Shown piece by piece: positions 45,871-56,429 of a DNA stretch of 64,000 bases (position 1 is its first letter; each line of letters opens with the position of its first letter). Made by a program: the position numbers and the translations under genes. The DNA is from Bacillus sp. RO2 (GTDB lineage Bacteria; Bacillota; Bacilli; Bacillales; Bacillaceae_I): NCBI RefSeq assembly GCF_012911845.1, contig NZ_JAAXCU010000054.1, forward strand, positions 42,613-106,612, read 5' to 3'. Under the pieces are notes generated by a model. The model saw only the letters and a program-made list of their open reading frames with translations, searched no databases and was not told the origin of the DNA.

Positions 45871-47151
45871 TTATCTCTCCCCACTTTTCTTTGCTGATAG
45901 GAATGCTACCGCTTCTTCAAAAGCAACTTCCTGTTGTTCGCCTGTTTCCATTTCTTTGATAGAGACGACGCCTTTTTCTAACTCATCATCACCAAAAACG
46001 ATGGTGTATTTTGCTTGCAGGCGGTCTGCCGCTTTGAATTGTGCTTTCAGTTTTTTATCTTGATAATCTTTTTCAGCTACAATCCCTGCTTTTCTTAAAT
46101 CAAAAAGTAGCTTTACTGCAGTTTCTTTTGCTTTGTCTCCAAGTGCGACCACATAGCAATCAATGGAATCTTCAAATGGAAATTTCACATTTTCTGCTTC
46201 CATAGCAGATATCAGACGCTCGATGCTTAATGCAAATCCGATACCAGGTGTTTCTGGTCCACCGATTTCTTGGACCAGCCCGTTGTAGCGTCCACCGCCA
46301 CATAATGTTGTGATGGCACCAAAACCTTCAGATGTGCTCATGATTTCAAACGCTGTGTGGTAATAATAATCAAGTCCGCGCACTAAATTTGGGTCAATTT
46401 CATATTGAATGCCTAGTGCAGATAGGTAAGCTACCACTTTATCAAAATAAGCTTTGGACTCTTCATTCAAGTAATCTAGGATAGATGGTGCCGTTGCCAT
46501 CAATTCATGATCGCGGTCCTTCTTGCAATCAAGGATTCTGAGGGGATTTTTCTCGAGACGTCCTTGGCAATCGCCACAGAACTCGTTGATTCTTGGTTGG
46601 AAGTGATTTATCAACGCATCTCTGTGAGCCTGACGACTTTCCTTATCACCTAAGCTGTTGATGACAACTTTTAAGTTTTTAAGACCTAAACTTTTATATA
46701 ATTCCACTGCTAGAGCAATTACCTCTGCATCAATGGATGGGTCGTTGCTTCCAAGCGCTTCAATTCCGAACTGAACGAACTGGCGGAAACGCCCTGCCTG
46801 TGGACGTTCATAACGGAACATCTGGCCAATATAATAAAGTTTTGTCGGTTGCGTAGGTGAACCGAACATTTTATTGTTTACGTAAGAACGCGCCACTGAA
46901 GCTGTTCCCTCGGGACGAAGTGTAAGGCTTCTTCCACCTCGGTCTTCAAAGGTGTACATCTCCTTCTGTACCACATCCGTCGTATCCCCAACACCTCTTA
47001 AAAACAACTCCGTGCTCTCAAAAATAGGCGTCCTGATTTCCTTATAATTATATAACTCACAAATCTCCTTCGCCTTCGCCTCAATATACTGCCACTTCTC
47101 CACCGTACCAGGTAAAATATCCTGCGTACCACGCGGTATCTGAATCGCCAT
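45871..47151 (-). CDS. hisS: histidine--tRNA ligase
   Basis: 426 residues of class II synthetase. Motif 1 region [10 protein letters not shown], motif 2 [19 protein letters not shown], the histidine-A motif [14 protein letters not shown], and motif 3 [11 protein letters not shown]. It charges tRNA-His. AAGGAGG precedes the ATG. It is first in hisS-aspS behind a T-box leader. Confidence 0.98.
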   Translation of the reverse strand: MAIQIPRGTQDILPGTVEKWQYIEAKAKEICELYNYKEIRTPIFESTELFLRGVGDTTDVVQKEMYTFEDRGGRSLTLRPEGTASVARSYVNNKMFGSPTQPTKLYYIGQMFRYERPQAGRFRQFVQFGIEALGSNDPSIDAEVIALAVELYKSLGLKNLKVVINSLGDKESRQAHRDALINHFQPRINEFCGDCQGRLEKNPLRILDCKKDRDHELMATAPSILDYLNEESKAYFDKVVAYLSALGIQYEIDPNLVRGLDYYYHTAFEIMSTSEGFGAITTLCGGGRYNGLVQEIGGPETPGIGFALSIERLISAMEAENVKFPFEDSIDCYVVALGDKAKETAVKLLFDLRKAGIVAEKDYQDKKLKAQFKAADRLQAKYTIVFGDDELEKGVVSIKEMETGEQQEVAFEEAVAFLSAKKSGER

Positions 47152-47167
47152 TTACGGTTCCTCCTTA

Positions 47168-47222
47168 TAAAGGGGTCAGACCCCTCTTTCGTTATTTAAA
47201 GTGGTAAAGAGGGGTCTGACCC
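47168..47222. repeat. inverted GGGGTCAGACCCC-type repeat pair
   Basis: AGGGGTCAGACCCCT and AGAGGGGTCTGACCCTCT, each nearly palindromic and complementary to one another, flank about 25 bases between hisS and its T-box terminator. Related motifs occur at 56038 and 56430. Confidence 0.6.
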
Positions 47223-47263
47223 TCTCTACGTTAATTCGTTACATCAATAAAGCAATTTACATA

Positions 47264-47630
47264 TAAAAAACTCCCGTCCCTTGTTTAGATTCTAAACAAG
47301 GGACGGGAGTTGTATGTCCCGTGGTGCCACCCTAATTGAAGTAGTTTGTAGGCTCAGCATAGCATATTGATAAAGAATTAAGATGCTATGTGCCTATGGT
47401 TACTTCCACTCAAGCAGTTAACGCCTGCAACGTCCATCTCCTAATAGAGCACTTTAAAGGTCTGCCGCTTTAGTTTAACGGAAAAAACCTGACATAATGC
47501 TTTTTCAGAGCGGATCCTACGGAGTGTTCATTCATTAGGTCATCAAGGGGAAATGCTTTCAGCCCAGGGCATTTCTTCTCTTTCCATGTGGTTCCCAACT
47601 ACTGTTCTCCATCATCGGTATCTTGTATTT
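47264..47630 (-). promoter_or_regulatory. T-box riboswitch leader of hisS-aspS
   Basis: The T-box AGGGTGGCACCACG lies at 47320-47333 on the minus strand. The terminator is a long stem (CTCCCGTCCCTTGTTTAGA with its complement, 47271-47309) plus six T. Stem I and specifier lie in about 47400-47630; the leader is long. The specifier codon could not be fixed by eye; histidine is likely from the first gene. Confidence 0.88.
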
Positions 47631-47705
47631 TAGTCCATTAACGCGACTAGTTGTTATGTAAGATACTAGCTAGTATATATACTTTCAAATCAAATTGTCA
47701 AGGCT

Positions 47706-47882
47706 TTATTGAATTCGGTTCAATTGTTTTTTTAACGACTTAACATCGCGCATCGTAATACCGAACTCTGAAGCCAGTTCCACGTATGTGGAATCTTTCT
47801 CTTTTTCAATGAAATCATGAAAGCTTACCCCAAAAACATCTCTACTTCCATATGCACGATTATGTTTTTCACTAAATTTCAT
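47706..47882 (-). CDS. yrzK: small helix-rich protein YrzK
   Basis: 58 residues starting MKFSEKHNRAYGSRDVFGVS. The C-terminal part (YVELASEFGITMRDVKSLKK) reads like a sigma-type helix-turn-helix, so DNA binding is possible. Its place between hisS and the yrvJ amidase fits B. subtilis yrzK. The frame is open upstream, but AAAGGAGCG lies seven bases before the ATG at 47882. Confidence 0.75.
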   Translation of the reverse strand: MKFSEKHNRAYGSRDVFGVSFHDFIEKEKDSTYVELASEFGITMRDVKSLKKQLNRIQ

Positions 47883-48014
47883 CTTTTTACGCTCCTTTTT
47901 TGCTACACTAGTATTTATCCTGTCCCTTTTTTGCATGTTTCTTTCAAAAATAGCAGGAATTTTTTTCACTTTTGTAGAAAAAGACGTTTGAACGATAAAT
48001 GAGGAGGACGAAAT

Positions 48015-49790
48015 TTGGGTCACAAAGTACATATTTTTCTTATTGCACTTTTATTATTTTCTACCATCTTTTCTTTTTTGGACCCTTCCGATGTGCAAGC
48101 AAATAGAACGGTCGTAGTGGCAACCGATGTATTAAATGTGAGGGAAACACCGGATGCAAATGCTACTATCATTTCCAAAGTACAACGTGGGGAATCTTAC
48201 CCTGTTGTGGAGAGCCAAGGAGAATGGCTGAAGATTCAAATCACTTCATCAAAAACCGGATGGGTGGCATCCTACCTTGTAACGGAAAGCAGTGAGGGCG
48301 CTCGCTCCACTGCATCAAGATCAAGCGATGAGGCCAATGTACAAATCCTGACCGATGACCTTCGCGTCCGATCAGGTCCAGGTACAAATTTTTCTGTAGT
48401 CGGTTTCCTACATGCAAACGCAACTTCGGTGCAGTACCTTGAGGAAAATGAAAACTGGGTAAAAGTTCATTCCGATGGAGTAGAAGGTTGGGTGGCAAAA
48501 GAATTTGTAACAATTCTTGCTAAAAAGAAGAAAGAACAACAGGCCGAAACACCTGAAGAAACAGAAGAAACAGGAGGGCAAAGTGCCACAATCACAACAG
48601 ACGGTTTGAACATTAGGAGTGAACCTTCGACCCAAAGCGAAGTGCTTGGCTCTTTATCAAGTGGTCAACAGGTAGAGGTACTGGCCATTCGTGGAGATTG
48701 GTTGAATATCTCATACAACGGGACGGTAGGCTGGATACATAGTGATTACGCGAACATCATAAAATCCCCTTCTAGCACACAAAATTCAGGTACTCCAAAA
48801 GTGGAAGCAACCATTAAAGTTGCCGGCCTTAATGTAAGAAATGAGCCCACTCTTAACGGTAAAGTGTTGGAGCAACTTCCAGAAGGTACAACTGTCATGA
48901 TCATCAGTGAGAGAAATAACTGGTGTGAAATAGAATATGACAATGGGAAGACAGGGTGGATTGCTGGTTGGTTTCTAGAAAAAAGCGGTGTTTCATCACC
49001 GCCTTCATCTACAAGCAGCGACGGAACCATTGTAATCGTTGATGACGCCACCAATATTAGAAGTGCGCCTTCCACCGACTCCAAAGTGATATTGCGAGCT
49101 GACGAAGGAGAAGAATTCTCTATAGTAGGATTGGAAGACAACTGGTATAAAATAAAGCTGCAAGACGGATCGGAAGGCTATGTTGCTGGGTGGATTGTGG
49201 CAACCAAAGGAAACGCCACCAGCGTAAAAAGAGCTGGTGCTGAACAATATTTATCCAATAAGGTCATAGTTATCGATCCTGGTCACGGGGGACGAGATGT
49301 GGGAGCAATCGGTGTACAAGGAACGTTTGAGAAGGATCTAACACTTCGAACTTCTCTTCTTTTACAAGACAAACTGAAAGCGGCAGGCGCCACAGTATAT
49401 ATGACTAGAATGTCCGATACATCGGTCCCATTGCAATCTAGACCGCAAATGGCAAACTATCATGGCGCAGACGTCTTTTTGAGCCTCCATTATGATAGTA
49501 TTGATGATACAAGCGTGACCGGAACCACTACTTACTATTATGGCACTACAGATAAGGATTTGGCGGATAGTGTACATTCCTCGCTTGTTCAATTTACAAA
49601 TTTACGAGACAGAGAAGTACGCCAAGAAAACTACCTTGTTTTGAGGGAAAGCATGCAACCTTCCCTTCTTTTAGAACTTGGGTATATCAGTAACCGCGGA
49701 GAGGAAATTACTATCCTTTCAGGTGATTTCCAAGAAAGGGCATCCACTGCTATCTATCAGGGATTGGCTCAATATTTTAGAGGGAATTAA
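48015..49790 (+). CDS. yrvJ: N-acetylmuramoyl-L-alanine amidase with five SH3b domains (YrvJ)
   Basis: 591 residues. A signal peptide ends near residue 30 (IALLLFSTIFSFLDPSDVQA). Five bacterial SH3 domains follow (about 32-92, 103-165, 192-250, 268-325, 340-400), each with a WVxx or GWIA motif. The C-terminal Amidase_3 domain has VIVIDPGHGGRDVGAIG, SLHYDS and LLELGYISNRGEE, the zinc and catalytic residues. It is secreted and cuts the stem peptide from muramic acid. The start is TTG with GAGGAGG upstream. A strong terminator follows. Confidence 0.95.
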   Translation: MGHKVHIFLIALLLFSTIFSFLDPSDVQANRTVVVATDVLNVRETPDANATIISKVQRGESYPVVESQGEWLKIQITSSKTGWVASYLVTESSEGARSTASRSSDEANVQILTDDLRVRSGPGTNFSVVGFLHANATSVQYLEENENWVKVHSDGVEGWVAKEFVTILAKKKKEQQAETPEETEETGGQSATITTDGLNIRSEPSTQSEVLGSLSSGQQVEVLAIRGDWLNISYNGTVGWIHSDYANIIKSPSSTQNSGTPKVEATIKVAGLNVRNEPTLNGKVLEQLPEGTTVMIISERNNWCEIEYDNGKTGWIAGWFLEKSGVSSPPSSTSSDGTIVIVDDATNIRSAPSTDSKVILRADEGEEFSIVGLEDNWYKIKLQDGSEGYVAGWIVATKGNATSVKRAGAEQYLSNKVIVIDPGHGGRDVGAIGVQGTFEKDLTLRTSLLLQDKLKAAGATVYMTRMSDTSVPLQSRPQMANYHGADVFLSLHYDSIDDTSVTGTTTYYYGTTDKDLADSVHSSLVQFTNLRDREVRQENYLVLRESMQPSLLLELGYISNRGEEITILSGDFQERASTAIYQGLAQYFRGN

Positions 49791-49812
49791 CTAGTTATAA
49801 AGATAGAATGAA

Positions 49813-49846
49813 AGAGGACCTTTGAAGTTAAAGGTCCTCTTTTTTG
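49813..49846 (+). terminator. terminator of yrvJ
   Basis: AGAGGACCTTT pairs with AAAGGTCCTCT and is followed by six or seven T. Confidence 0.9.
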
Positions 49847-49967
49847 TTATTAAGACTATTTGAAGGTCTATTGTAACTTTTATGTAGGTTATTGTGACTT
49901 TTAAAGCTGCTATTATAACTTTTTCATAGCTTTTAGTGACTTTTACAGCAGTTTTTGTGATAATGGT
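49847..49967. repeat. phased 21-bp degenerate tandem array 2
   Basis: Six units related to TTATTGTGACTTTTA. The C of GACT or AACT lies at 49856, 49877, 49898, 49919 and 49940, each exactly 21 bases apart; the sixth unit (TTTTGTGATA) keeps the phase at 49961. It lies between convergent yrvJ and dtd, after the yrvJ terminator. Confidence 0.7.
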
Positions 49968-50000
49968 ACAATTTTACTACCAACTCCCCCGCAATTCCAC

Positions 50001-50047
50001 AAAAAAAAGCCGGACACACCCCACTATAAAAAGGCATGAACCCAGCT
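50001..50047 (-). terminator. probable terminator of dtd
   Basis: On the minus strand AGCTGG pairs with CCGGCT around a loop of about 28 bases, followed by about eight T. Confidence 0.6.
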
Positions 50048-50055
50048 TCCAACTA

Positions 50056-50496
50056 TTATTTACTTTCCACAATCAACGTAACTGGTCCGTCATTGACAAA
50101 ATCTACGTCCATCATGGCGCCGAACCTACCAGTCTCCACCGTCACACCTTTGCCGCGCAACTCCTCGTTAAACGCTTCATAAATGGTTTCTGCATGATCA
50201 GGCCTTGCAGCGTCCATGAAATTAGGACGTCGCCCCTTCCGACAGTCACCATATAAGGTGAATTGAGAAACGGACAGTATCTGACCCTTCACATCAAGTA
50301 AGGAAAGGTTCATTTTATCCTGTTCATCTTCAAAAATACGGAGGTTTGCCACTTTTTCGGCAACATAGGCCGCATCCTCCGTAGTATCCTCATGTGTCAC
50401 ACCAACGAGTAGCATTAATCCACGATCGATTTTTCCCACTACATCGCCGGACACACGTACTTCCGCTCTTTTTGCTCTTTGTAAAACAACCCTCAT
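50056..50496 (-). CDS. dtd: D-aminoacyl-tRNA deacylase
   Basis: 146 residues of the DTD fold: [20 protein letters not shown] at the start, the SQFTL motif in [19 protein letters not shown], and the GP motif here as [12 protein letters not shown] at the end. It removes D-amino acids (and glycine from tRNA-Ala) from tRNAs. It starts 20 bases after the rel stop, in the apt-rel-dtd order of B. subtilis. Confidence 0.96.
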   Translation of the reverse strand: MRVVLQRAKRAEVRVSGDVVGKIDRGLMLLVGVTHEDTTEDAAYVAEKVANLRIFEDEQDKMNLSLLDVKGQILSVSQFTLYGDCRKGRRPNFMDAARPDHAETIYEAFNEELRGKGVTVETGRFGAMMDVDFVNDGPVTLIVESK

Positions 50497-50516
50497 ACTA
50501 ACAAAACCTCACTAAC

Positions 50517-52715
50517 TTACTGCATTATTCTTCGAACAGCATAAATATCGGAAATCTGTTTGATTCGCTCCACCACTTTATGCAAATGGTTGATATTATG
50601 AATCGCAATAGCCATATGGATGGTTGCCATTTTATTTCGATCGGAACGGCCGGAAACTGCCGTAATATCGGTCTTCGTTTCGTTAACCGCCTGCAACACT
50701 TCATTTAACAAGCCACGGCGATCGTAGCCTGTGATTTCAATTTCTACATTGTACTCGCGGTTGTCTTTCACATCGCTTTCCCAGTCAACATCGATAAGGC
50801 GGTCATTGGTACCTTCCGCTTCAACGTTTGCGCAATCTGCACGGTGAACGGACACACCACGGCCTCTTGTGATGAAACCTACAATCTCATCCCCAGGGAC
50901 AGGATTACAGCACTTAGAAAGGCGTACAAGCAAGCTGTCAATCCCTTGTACGACCACACCTGCGTCTTTGCGCTTTTTGACTGGAGCTGTTTTCTTTTTC
51001 TCGGCATTTTCCGTGATATCTGTAATTTGTTGTTCTTTATCACGCTGACGACGCTGTTTTTCAGTCAAACGGTTTGCCACCTGGAGAGCGGTAATTCCGT
51101 TATAGCCGACTGCGGCAAACATATCATCTGCTGTCATAAAGTTAAACTTTTCCGAAACACGGTTAATGTTTTCGGCATTCAGAATCTCCTTCAGGTCAAA
51201 ATCCATTGCCTTGATTTCTTTTTCAACAAGGTCACGGCCTTTTTCCACATTTTCCTCACGGCGCTGTTTCTTGAAGAACTGACGGATTCTATTTTTCGCC
51301 TGGGAAGTTTGAGCAAGCTTTAACCAGTCCTGGCTTGGACCATAAGAATGCTTGGACGTCAGGATCTCAATGATGTCACCAGTTTTCAATTTATAATCCA
51401 ACGTCACCATTTTCCCGTTCACTTTCGCCCCAATCGTCTTGTTTCCAATTTCCGAGTGAATACGATAAGAGAAATCAATTGGCACAGATCCGCTAGGAAG
51501 CTCAATGACATCCCCTTTCGGTGTAAAAACGAACACCATATCAGAGAACAGATCAATTTTTAAAGACTCCATGAATTCTTCTGCATTCGTGGCATCATTT
51601 TGCCACTCGAGAATTTCACGGAACCATGTTAATTTTTCCTCAAAAGATGCACGGTCGTCAGCTTCTTTGTCCTCTTTATACGCCCAGTGCGCGGCGATCC
51701 CGTATTCTGCAATCTGGTGCATATCACTCGTGCGGATTTGCACTTCCAAAGGATCTCCCTTTGGACCAATGACGGTTGTATGAAGCGATTGATACATATT
51801 CGGTTTTGGCATGGCAATATAGTCTTTAAAGCGACCAGGCATCGGTTTCCAGCATGTGTGAATAATTCCAAGGACAGCATAACAGTCCTTAATGCTGTTC
51901 ACAATGATTCGCACAGCTAATAGATCGTAAATCTCGCTAAACTGCTTGTTCTGTTTAGCCATTTTACGATAGATACTATAAATATGCTTAGGACGACCGG
52001 AAAGCTCCGCAGTGATTTCCACTTCTTCAAGACGGTCGTTTACTTCATTCATAACCTCAGAAATATACTGCTCACGCTCTGCACGCTTGCGTTTCATCAG
52101 GTTAACGATTCGATAGTATTGTTGTGGGTTCAGATAACGAAGTGCGGTATCCTCAAGTTCCCACTTAATTTTACTAATTCCCAAACGGTGGGCAAGCGGT
52201 GCAAAAATTTCAAGGGTTTCGTTTGAGATCCGTCGTTGCTTTTCTTGCGGAAGGTGCTTCAATGTCCTCATATTATGAAGACGGTCTGCAAGCTTAATCA
52301 AAATCACTCGGATATCTTGAGCCATCGCTACAAACATTTTCCGATGATTTTCCGCTTGTTGCTCTTCCTGAGACTTGTACTTAATTTTCCCAAGCTTTGT
52401 CACGCCGTCCACAAGCATTGCCACTTCAGCATTAAAGGCTTCCTTGATCTCCTCCAAGGTAACGGACGTATCTTCGACGACATCGTGAAGAAACCCAGCC
52501 GCAATGGTAGATGGATCTAGATCAAGGTCCACAAGGATTCCTGCGACCTGTATGGGATGTATAATATAAGGCTCACCAGATTTTCGATACTGTTCTGCAT
52601 GAGCGTTTTTCGCAAACTCATACGCTCTCTCTAAAAAGGCAATATCCTCACCCTTTAGATAGCGTCTCGCATTATCTATCACCTGGTCTGCAGTTAACAC
52701 TTGCTCATTTGCCAT
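50517..52715 (-). CDS. rel: bifunctional (p)ppGpp synthetase/hydrolase Rel
   Basis: 732 residues. HD hydrolase domain (AGFLHDVVEDTSVTLEEI, about residue 50), synthetase domain (YQSLHTTVIGPKGDPLEVQI), TGS domain (MVFVFTPKGDVIELPSGSVP), zinc-finger/RIS region with CCNPVPGDEIVGFIT, and a C-terminal ACT domain. It makes and degrades (p)ppGpp in response to uncharged tRNA. The ATG at 52715 (MANEQVLTA) has AAGGTGAG; the open frame extends 22 codons further but lacks a site. Confidence 0.97.
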   Translation of the reverse strand: MANEQVLTADQVIDNARRYLKGEDIAFLERAYEFAKNAHAEQYRKSGEPYIIHPIQVAGILVDLDLDPSTIAAGFLHDVVEDTSVTLEEIKEAFNAEVAMLVDGVTKLGKIKYKSQEEQQAENHRKMFVAMAQDIRVILIKLADRLHNMRTLKHLPQEKQRRISNETLEIFAPLAHRLGISKIKWELEDTALRYLNPQQYYRIVNLMKRKRAEREQYISEVMNEVNDRLEEVEITAELSGRPKHIYSIYRKMAKQNKQFSEIYDLLAVRIIVNSIKDCYAVLGIIHTCWKPMPGRFKDYIAMPKPNMYQSLHTTVIGPKGDPLEVQIRTSDMHQIAEYGIAAHWAYKEDKEADDRASFEEKLTWFREILEWQNDATNAEEFMESLKIDLFSDMVFVFTPKGDVIELPSGSVPIDFSYRIHSEIGNKTIGAKVNGKMVTLDYKLKTGDIIEILTSKHSYGPSQDWLKLAQTSQAKNRIRQFFKKQRREENVEKGRDLVEKEIKAMDFDLKEILNAENINRVSEKFNFMTADDMFAAVGYNGITALQVANRLTEKQRRQRDKEQQITDITENAEKKKTAPVKKRKDAGVVVQGIDSLLVRLSKCCNPVPGDEIVGFITRGRGVSVHRADCANVEAEGTNDRLIDVDWESDVKDNREYNVEIEITGYDRRGLLNEVLQAVNETKTDITAVSGRSDRNKMATIHMAIAIHNINHLHKVVERIKQISDIYAVRRIMQ

Positions 52716-53060
52716 ATTTCTACTCACCTTTTTGACTTCTTTTTTTATTTTCACTAAATAAATTCTATTAAAAAAGCGCAAGCGCCCATTGTAATCATCT
52801 TAATTTTTCTTACCATTATGGACAGATTTCTTTCGTTCTTTACTTGAATTGAACAAAAAAGTATATTGTTTTTATTATCGTGAAATTTTATGTAGATGTA
52901 AAGAGATTATGAGGGAAAAATAAAGATTTGTCGACAGATTTTTCAGGAATTGGTGTAAAAAATATACTTTTCTAATAAAAGCGGTCTTTTTTCCTATCTT
53001 TTCATTTTATTAATGAGAGTAGAAAATAGTACTAGGCCGTTATCATCATATATGAAAAAA
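52716..53060. other. spacer between apt and rel
   Basis: A 345-base AT-rich non-coding stretch. On the minus strand GCGCTTGCGC followed by six T (about 52784-52800) could be a short hairpin ahead of rel. No open reading frame or recognised element is seen; it probably holds the rel promoter. Confidence 0.5.
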
Positions 53061-53085
53061 ACTAGAGCAATTCGATTGCCCTAGT
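53061..53085 (-). terminator. terminator of apt
   Basis: ACTAGGGCAAT pairs with ATTGCTCTAGT (one wobble), followed by TTTTTT on the minus strand, 14 bases after the apt stop. Confidence 0.85.
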
Positions 53086-53098
53086 CATTTAATAGAGA

Positions 53099-53611
53099 TT
53101 AGTATTTCATTAAAGTAAGAATATCGAATCCGTCTAGTTTGTTGCGTCCATCCAAGTAGGATAGCTCGATAAGGAATGCAATACCGGCAACTACTCCGCC
53201 AAGCTCTTCAACAAGCTTGATCGTCGCTTCAATTGTACCGCCTGTTGCAAGCAAATCATCTGTAATCAATACGCGTTGACCCGGCTTGATCGCATCTTTA
53301 TGGATAGTCAGGACATCTTTGCCGTACTCTAATCCATATTCTACACGTGCTACTTCACGAGGAAGTTTCCCTTCTTTACGAACCGGTGCAAAGCCAACTC
53401 CTAGAGAATACGCTACCGGACAACCAATGATAAATCCACGTGCTTCCGGTCCAACAATTAAATCTACTTCTTTATCACGAGCATATTCGACGATTTGGTC
53501 TGTTGCATAACGGTATGCATCACCATTGTCCATTAACGTTGTAATATCCTTGAACTGTATACCAGGTTTTGGCCAATCAGGAACGATTGTTACGAATTTC
53601 TTTAAATCCAT
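53099..53611 (-). CDS. apt: adenine phosphoribosyltransferase
   Basis: 170 residues. It carries [14 protein letters not shown] at the N-terminus and the PRPP-binding loop [14 protein letters not shown] (about residues 115-128). It salvages adenine to AMP. The gene follows recJ by 14 bases and has its own terminator, so rel has a separate promoter. TAGGAGG precedes the ATG. Confidence 0.97.
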   Translation of the reverse strand: MDLKKFVTIVPDWPKPGIQFKDITTLMDNGDAYRYATDQIVEYARDKEVDLIVGPEARGFIIGCPVAYSLGVGFAPVRKEGKLPREVARVEYGLEYGKDVLTIHKDAIKPGQRVLITDDLLATGGTIEATIKLVEELGGVVAGIAFLIELSYLDGRNKLDGFDILTLMKY

Positions 53612-53625
53612 CTTCTATTTTCCTC

Positions 53626-55971
53626 CTATGAATGAACAGTGCATTGCTTGGTTAGATGCTGATCAAACCACGCTTTCAATTGTTTATATGATGAGTATAA
53701 AAACAAGTTTTCAAGCATCACTTGCTGTTGCTTTTTACGATAAGTTGGAGACTCTTCAAAGTCCCGTTTTTTCGCTGCATGGTTTAATGCGATAAAACCC
53801 TTGTCTATTGTAACAAATTCTAAGTCAAAAAACACCTGTGATATGAAATCCACTGTTTCTTTTGACCAGCCGCGGTGCTTGGCTATATCTTCAGCATGCT
53901 TCCTCAGGTCAAAAGATCCTTTTTTTGCAAGTAATGCGTAGAACCATTTAAAGTGCTCTCTTGTCGGAATCGTTGAGAAAAAATGATTCTCCTTTTGATA
54001 GAAGGAGGCATAGATGCGGTCAGGTGTACTGTTGTGTAATAAATGGGACAGGTGCGTTTCTTCAGATGGGATATCCAAAATGACAACGTACTTTCCTGTC
54101 AAATCTACATTGGCATCCTCTGTAACCATACTTGCATAAGGACGTAATTCGGTGTGCAGATTTATTTCTTCCAAAGTATTTTCATTAAAATATAGGATGT
54201 GGAGTTTCGTTTTATCTATTCCATTTAATGTTTGATTTAACTGTTTAATGGAACGGATATCGAAAAGCTGCCAATCTGTCACTCTTATATCTTTCAGGAA
54301 AAGTTGAGGCTTGCGGAAATTGTTCCACTCATTGATAGAGAGTTCTCCTAATACGTCAAGGGATGCTCCAGGGGACACGTGATGATAGGTTTCTCCAAAG
54401 CCAAAGCCAACGCAATCCAGGGAACTTCCTTCCTGTTCAATGACCAGTTTGAGATGGTTGCTCTTGTTTCCAATCTGGCGAATCTGCTGAGGCAAGACAT
54501 CTTTAACCAGCACTTTCGGTTTCGGATTGGCCACTCCGAATGGAGAAAGCATTTCCAACTGCTCGATTGTGCCCAGTGTAACCTCTTCCACCTTGCACTC
54601 AATATCCACTTCTGTAATGGGAGTAAAATCTTCCATTGTCAGGATTTCTAACGCCTTTTGATTCATTCTTTGTCTAAGTTCTACTACATCTTCTATTTTT
54701 AACGTCATCCCCGCCGCCATTGGATGACCACCAAAATGAGGCAGAATATCCCGGCATTCCGAAAGATTTTCAAAAAGATCAAAGCCGGCAATGGAACGGG
54801 CAGATCCTTTTGCCAACCCTTTATCCTCATCAAGGCTCAACACAATAGTCGGTCTGTAAAAGCGATCTACCAGACGGGATGCGACAATTCCAATTACTCC
54901 TGCATTCCAGTTGTTCCCCTCTACTATAATGAAACCATTATCTTCAGGCGGGTATTTCTCTTCCACTTGTTGGATGGCTTCTTCTGTAATTTGGGTCACA
55001 ATTTGCTGTCTCTCTTTGTTGTAACTTTCCATTTCCTCTGCAAGCATTTTAGCTTCTTCTGGATCATTTGTCATAAGGAGATGAACCGCCGGGTCTGCAT
55101 TATCCAGTCTTCCTACCGCATTAATTCGCGGTCCGATAGAGAACCCTACCGTCTCTTCTGTTACCGTATGCAATTCTACTCCGCATTTTTGCAAAAGTGC
55201 TTTCAGTCCGACACGTGTAGTCTGTTGCATCTTTTTAATTCCTTTAGAGGCAAGCAATCTGTTCTCCCCAACTAATGGGACCAAGTCTGCGATGGTACCA
55301 ATAGCAGCCACATCCAGCAGGTGCTCCGGGTTTTTACCTAGAAGTGCATGCGCTACCTTGTAGGCAACACCAACACCAGCGAGGTCATCAAATGGATAGG
55401 AGCAGGTTTCTTTTTTAGGATGAATGATAGCAAAAGCATCAGGCAATTCTGGTCCCGGCTCATGGTGATCGGTGATAATCAAATCCAAGCCTAGTTCTTT
55501 CGCCACTTTTGCCTCATAAAGGGCAGAGATTCCTGTGTCGACTGTAATAATGACAGAATATCCGTTTTCCTTTGCTTGTTTGAAGGCATTTTCATTTGGT
55601 CCATATCCTTCTGTAAAACGGTTGGGGATATAAAAATCTACCAGCGCGCCAACTTCACGAAGCGCAGTAACCATGACGGTCGTGCTGCTGACTCCATCTG
55701 CATCATAGTCACCAAACACAAGGATTTTCTCCTCATTTGCAATCGCTTGATTTACTCTTTCCACAAGCTCGTCCATATCCTCCATTAAAAAAGGATCATG
55801 AAAATCTTGATCATTTGTATATAAAAATTCTTTTGCTGCATCTATTGTATCAAACCCTCTGTTCACCAAAAGGGAAGCAATAAGAGGGGCAATATTTAAA
55901 GACTGTGCTAATTGATCAACTTGTTCCGTTCTTGATTGATTTATATTCCACCTAGATTTAGAAGCTAACAA
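53626..55971 (-). CDS. recJ: single-stranded-DNA 5'-3' exonuclease RecJ
   Basis: 781 residues of the DHH superfamily: ILVFGDYDADGVSSTTVMV (motif I), TVDTGISA, LIITDHHEPGPELP (DHH), then GPRINAVGRLDNADP and the DHHA1 GGHPMAAGMTL motif. The C-terminal extension of about 200 residues is characteristic of Bacillus RecJ. It acts in recombination and mismatch repair. The start is TTG after GGGAGGAA. Confidence 0.96.
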   Translation of the reverse strand: MLASKSRWNINQSRTEQVDQLAQSLNIAPLIASLLVNRGFDTIDAAKEFLYTNDQDFHDPFLMEDMDELVERVNQAIANEEKILVFGDYDADGVSSTTVMVTALREVGALVDFYIPNRFTEGYGPNENAFKQAKENGYSVIITVDTGISALYEAKVAKELGLDLIITDHHEPGPELPDAFAIIHPKKETCSYPFDDLAGVGVAYKVAHALLGKNPEHLLDVAAIGTIADLVPLVGENRLLASKGIKKMQQTTRVGLKALLQKCGVELHTVTEETVGFSIGPRINAVGRLDNADPAVHLLMTNDPEEAKMLAEEMESYNKERQQIVTQITEEAIQQVEEKYPPEDNGFIIVEGNNWNAGVIGIVASRLVDRFYRPTIVLSLDEDKGLAKGSARSIAGFDLFENLSECRDILPHFGGHPMAAGMTLKIEDVVELRQRMNQKALEILTMEDFTPITEVDIECKVEEVTLGTIEQLEMLSPFGVANPKPKVLVKDVLPQQIRQIGNKSNHLKLVIEQEGSSLDCVGFGFGETYHHVSPGASLDVLGELSINEWNNFRKPQLFLKDIRVTDWQLFDIRSIKQLNQTLNGIDKTKLHILYFNENTLEEINLHTELRPYASMVTEDANVDLTGKYVVILDIPSEETHLSHLLHNSTPDRIYASFYQKENHFFSTIPTREHFKWFYALLAKKGSFDLRKHAEDIAKHRGWSKETVDFISQVFFDLEFVTIDKGFIALNHAAKKRDFEESPTYRKKQQQVMLENLFLYSSYKQLKAWFDQHLTKQCTVHS

Positions 55972-56037
55972 ACTAATTCCTCCCTTAGCCTAATTAATTA
56001 TACAAGAGAGTTGTTGTTGCTTCAATGGGTCTACAAA

Positions 56038-56103
56038 GGGTACCTGACCCAAAAAACCAACAACCTATGTAACTTACCACACACACTGCTGGGGTCTGGT
56101 ACC
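56038..56103. repeat. GGTACC-type inverted repeat pair, left
   Basis: GGGTACCTGACCC (56038-56050) pairs with GGGGTCTGGTACC (56091-56103), one mismatch, around about 40 bases. A matching pair lies at 56430-56492, on the other side of the 21-bp array. Confidence 0.65.
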
Positions 56104-56147
56104 GCACTTAAGCTCTTAAGGACTATTTCTCAAATTTTTTTTACTGC

Positions 56148-56370
56148 CTTTGAGCAAATGTCCGAAGTTTTCTCAAAGTTGACCTAAGATTTCGGAAAGT
56201 TGTCCAATGATTCCGCATAAATGTCCAAAGATTTTAAAAAATTGACCGAACCAAAATTTCAAATGGCCGAACCACTAGCATTCTTGACCGAACCTCCCCA
56301 TTCAAATGGCCGAAGATCCCAAAATCTCAGCAATTTTTGACCGAACAAAGAACATAATTGTCCGAACCAT
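56148..56370. repeat. phased ~21-bp degenerate tandem array 3
   Basis: Ten units ending in TTGNCCGAAC or a variant. The first C of the CC lies at 56162, 56183, 56204, 56225, 56246, 56267, 56288, 56310, 56341 and 56362 (spacings 21 six times, then 22, 31, 21). Twelve or so bases between motifs vary freely. It lies upstream of recJ. Confidence 0.8.
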
Positions 56371-56384
56371 TTTTCCACAACAAA

Positions 56385-56421
56385 AAAAGGCGTATTTTTT
56401 AAAAAAACACACCTTTTTTGC
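56385..56421. terminator. bidirectional terminator between yrvD and array 3
   Basis: AAAAAAAGGCGTATTTTTT pairs with AAAAAAACACACCTTTTTT with two mismatches; T-runs lie on both sides. Confidence 0.6.
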
Positions 56422-56429
56422 ACCCTAAA

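Noticed and set aside
47152..47263. A second T-box or attenuator directly before hisS
   Set aside because: Only an inverted GGGGTCAGACCCC repeat pair is present; no T-box consensus was found here beyond the one at 47320.
53526..53795. Plus-strand frames opposite recJ and apt
   Set aside because: Antisense to well-conserved genes with no independent support.
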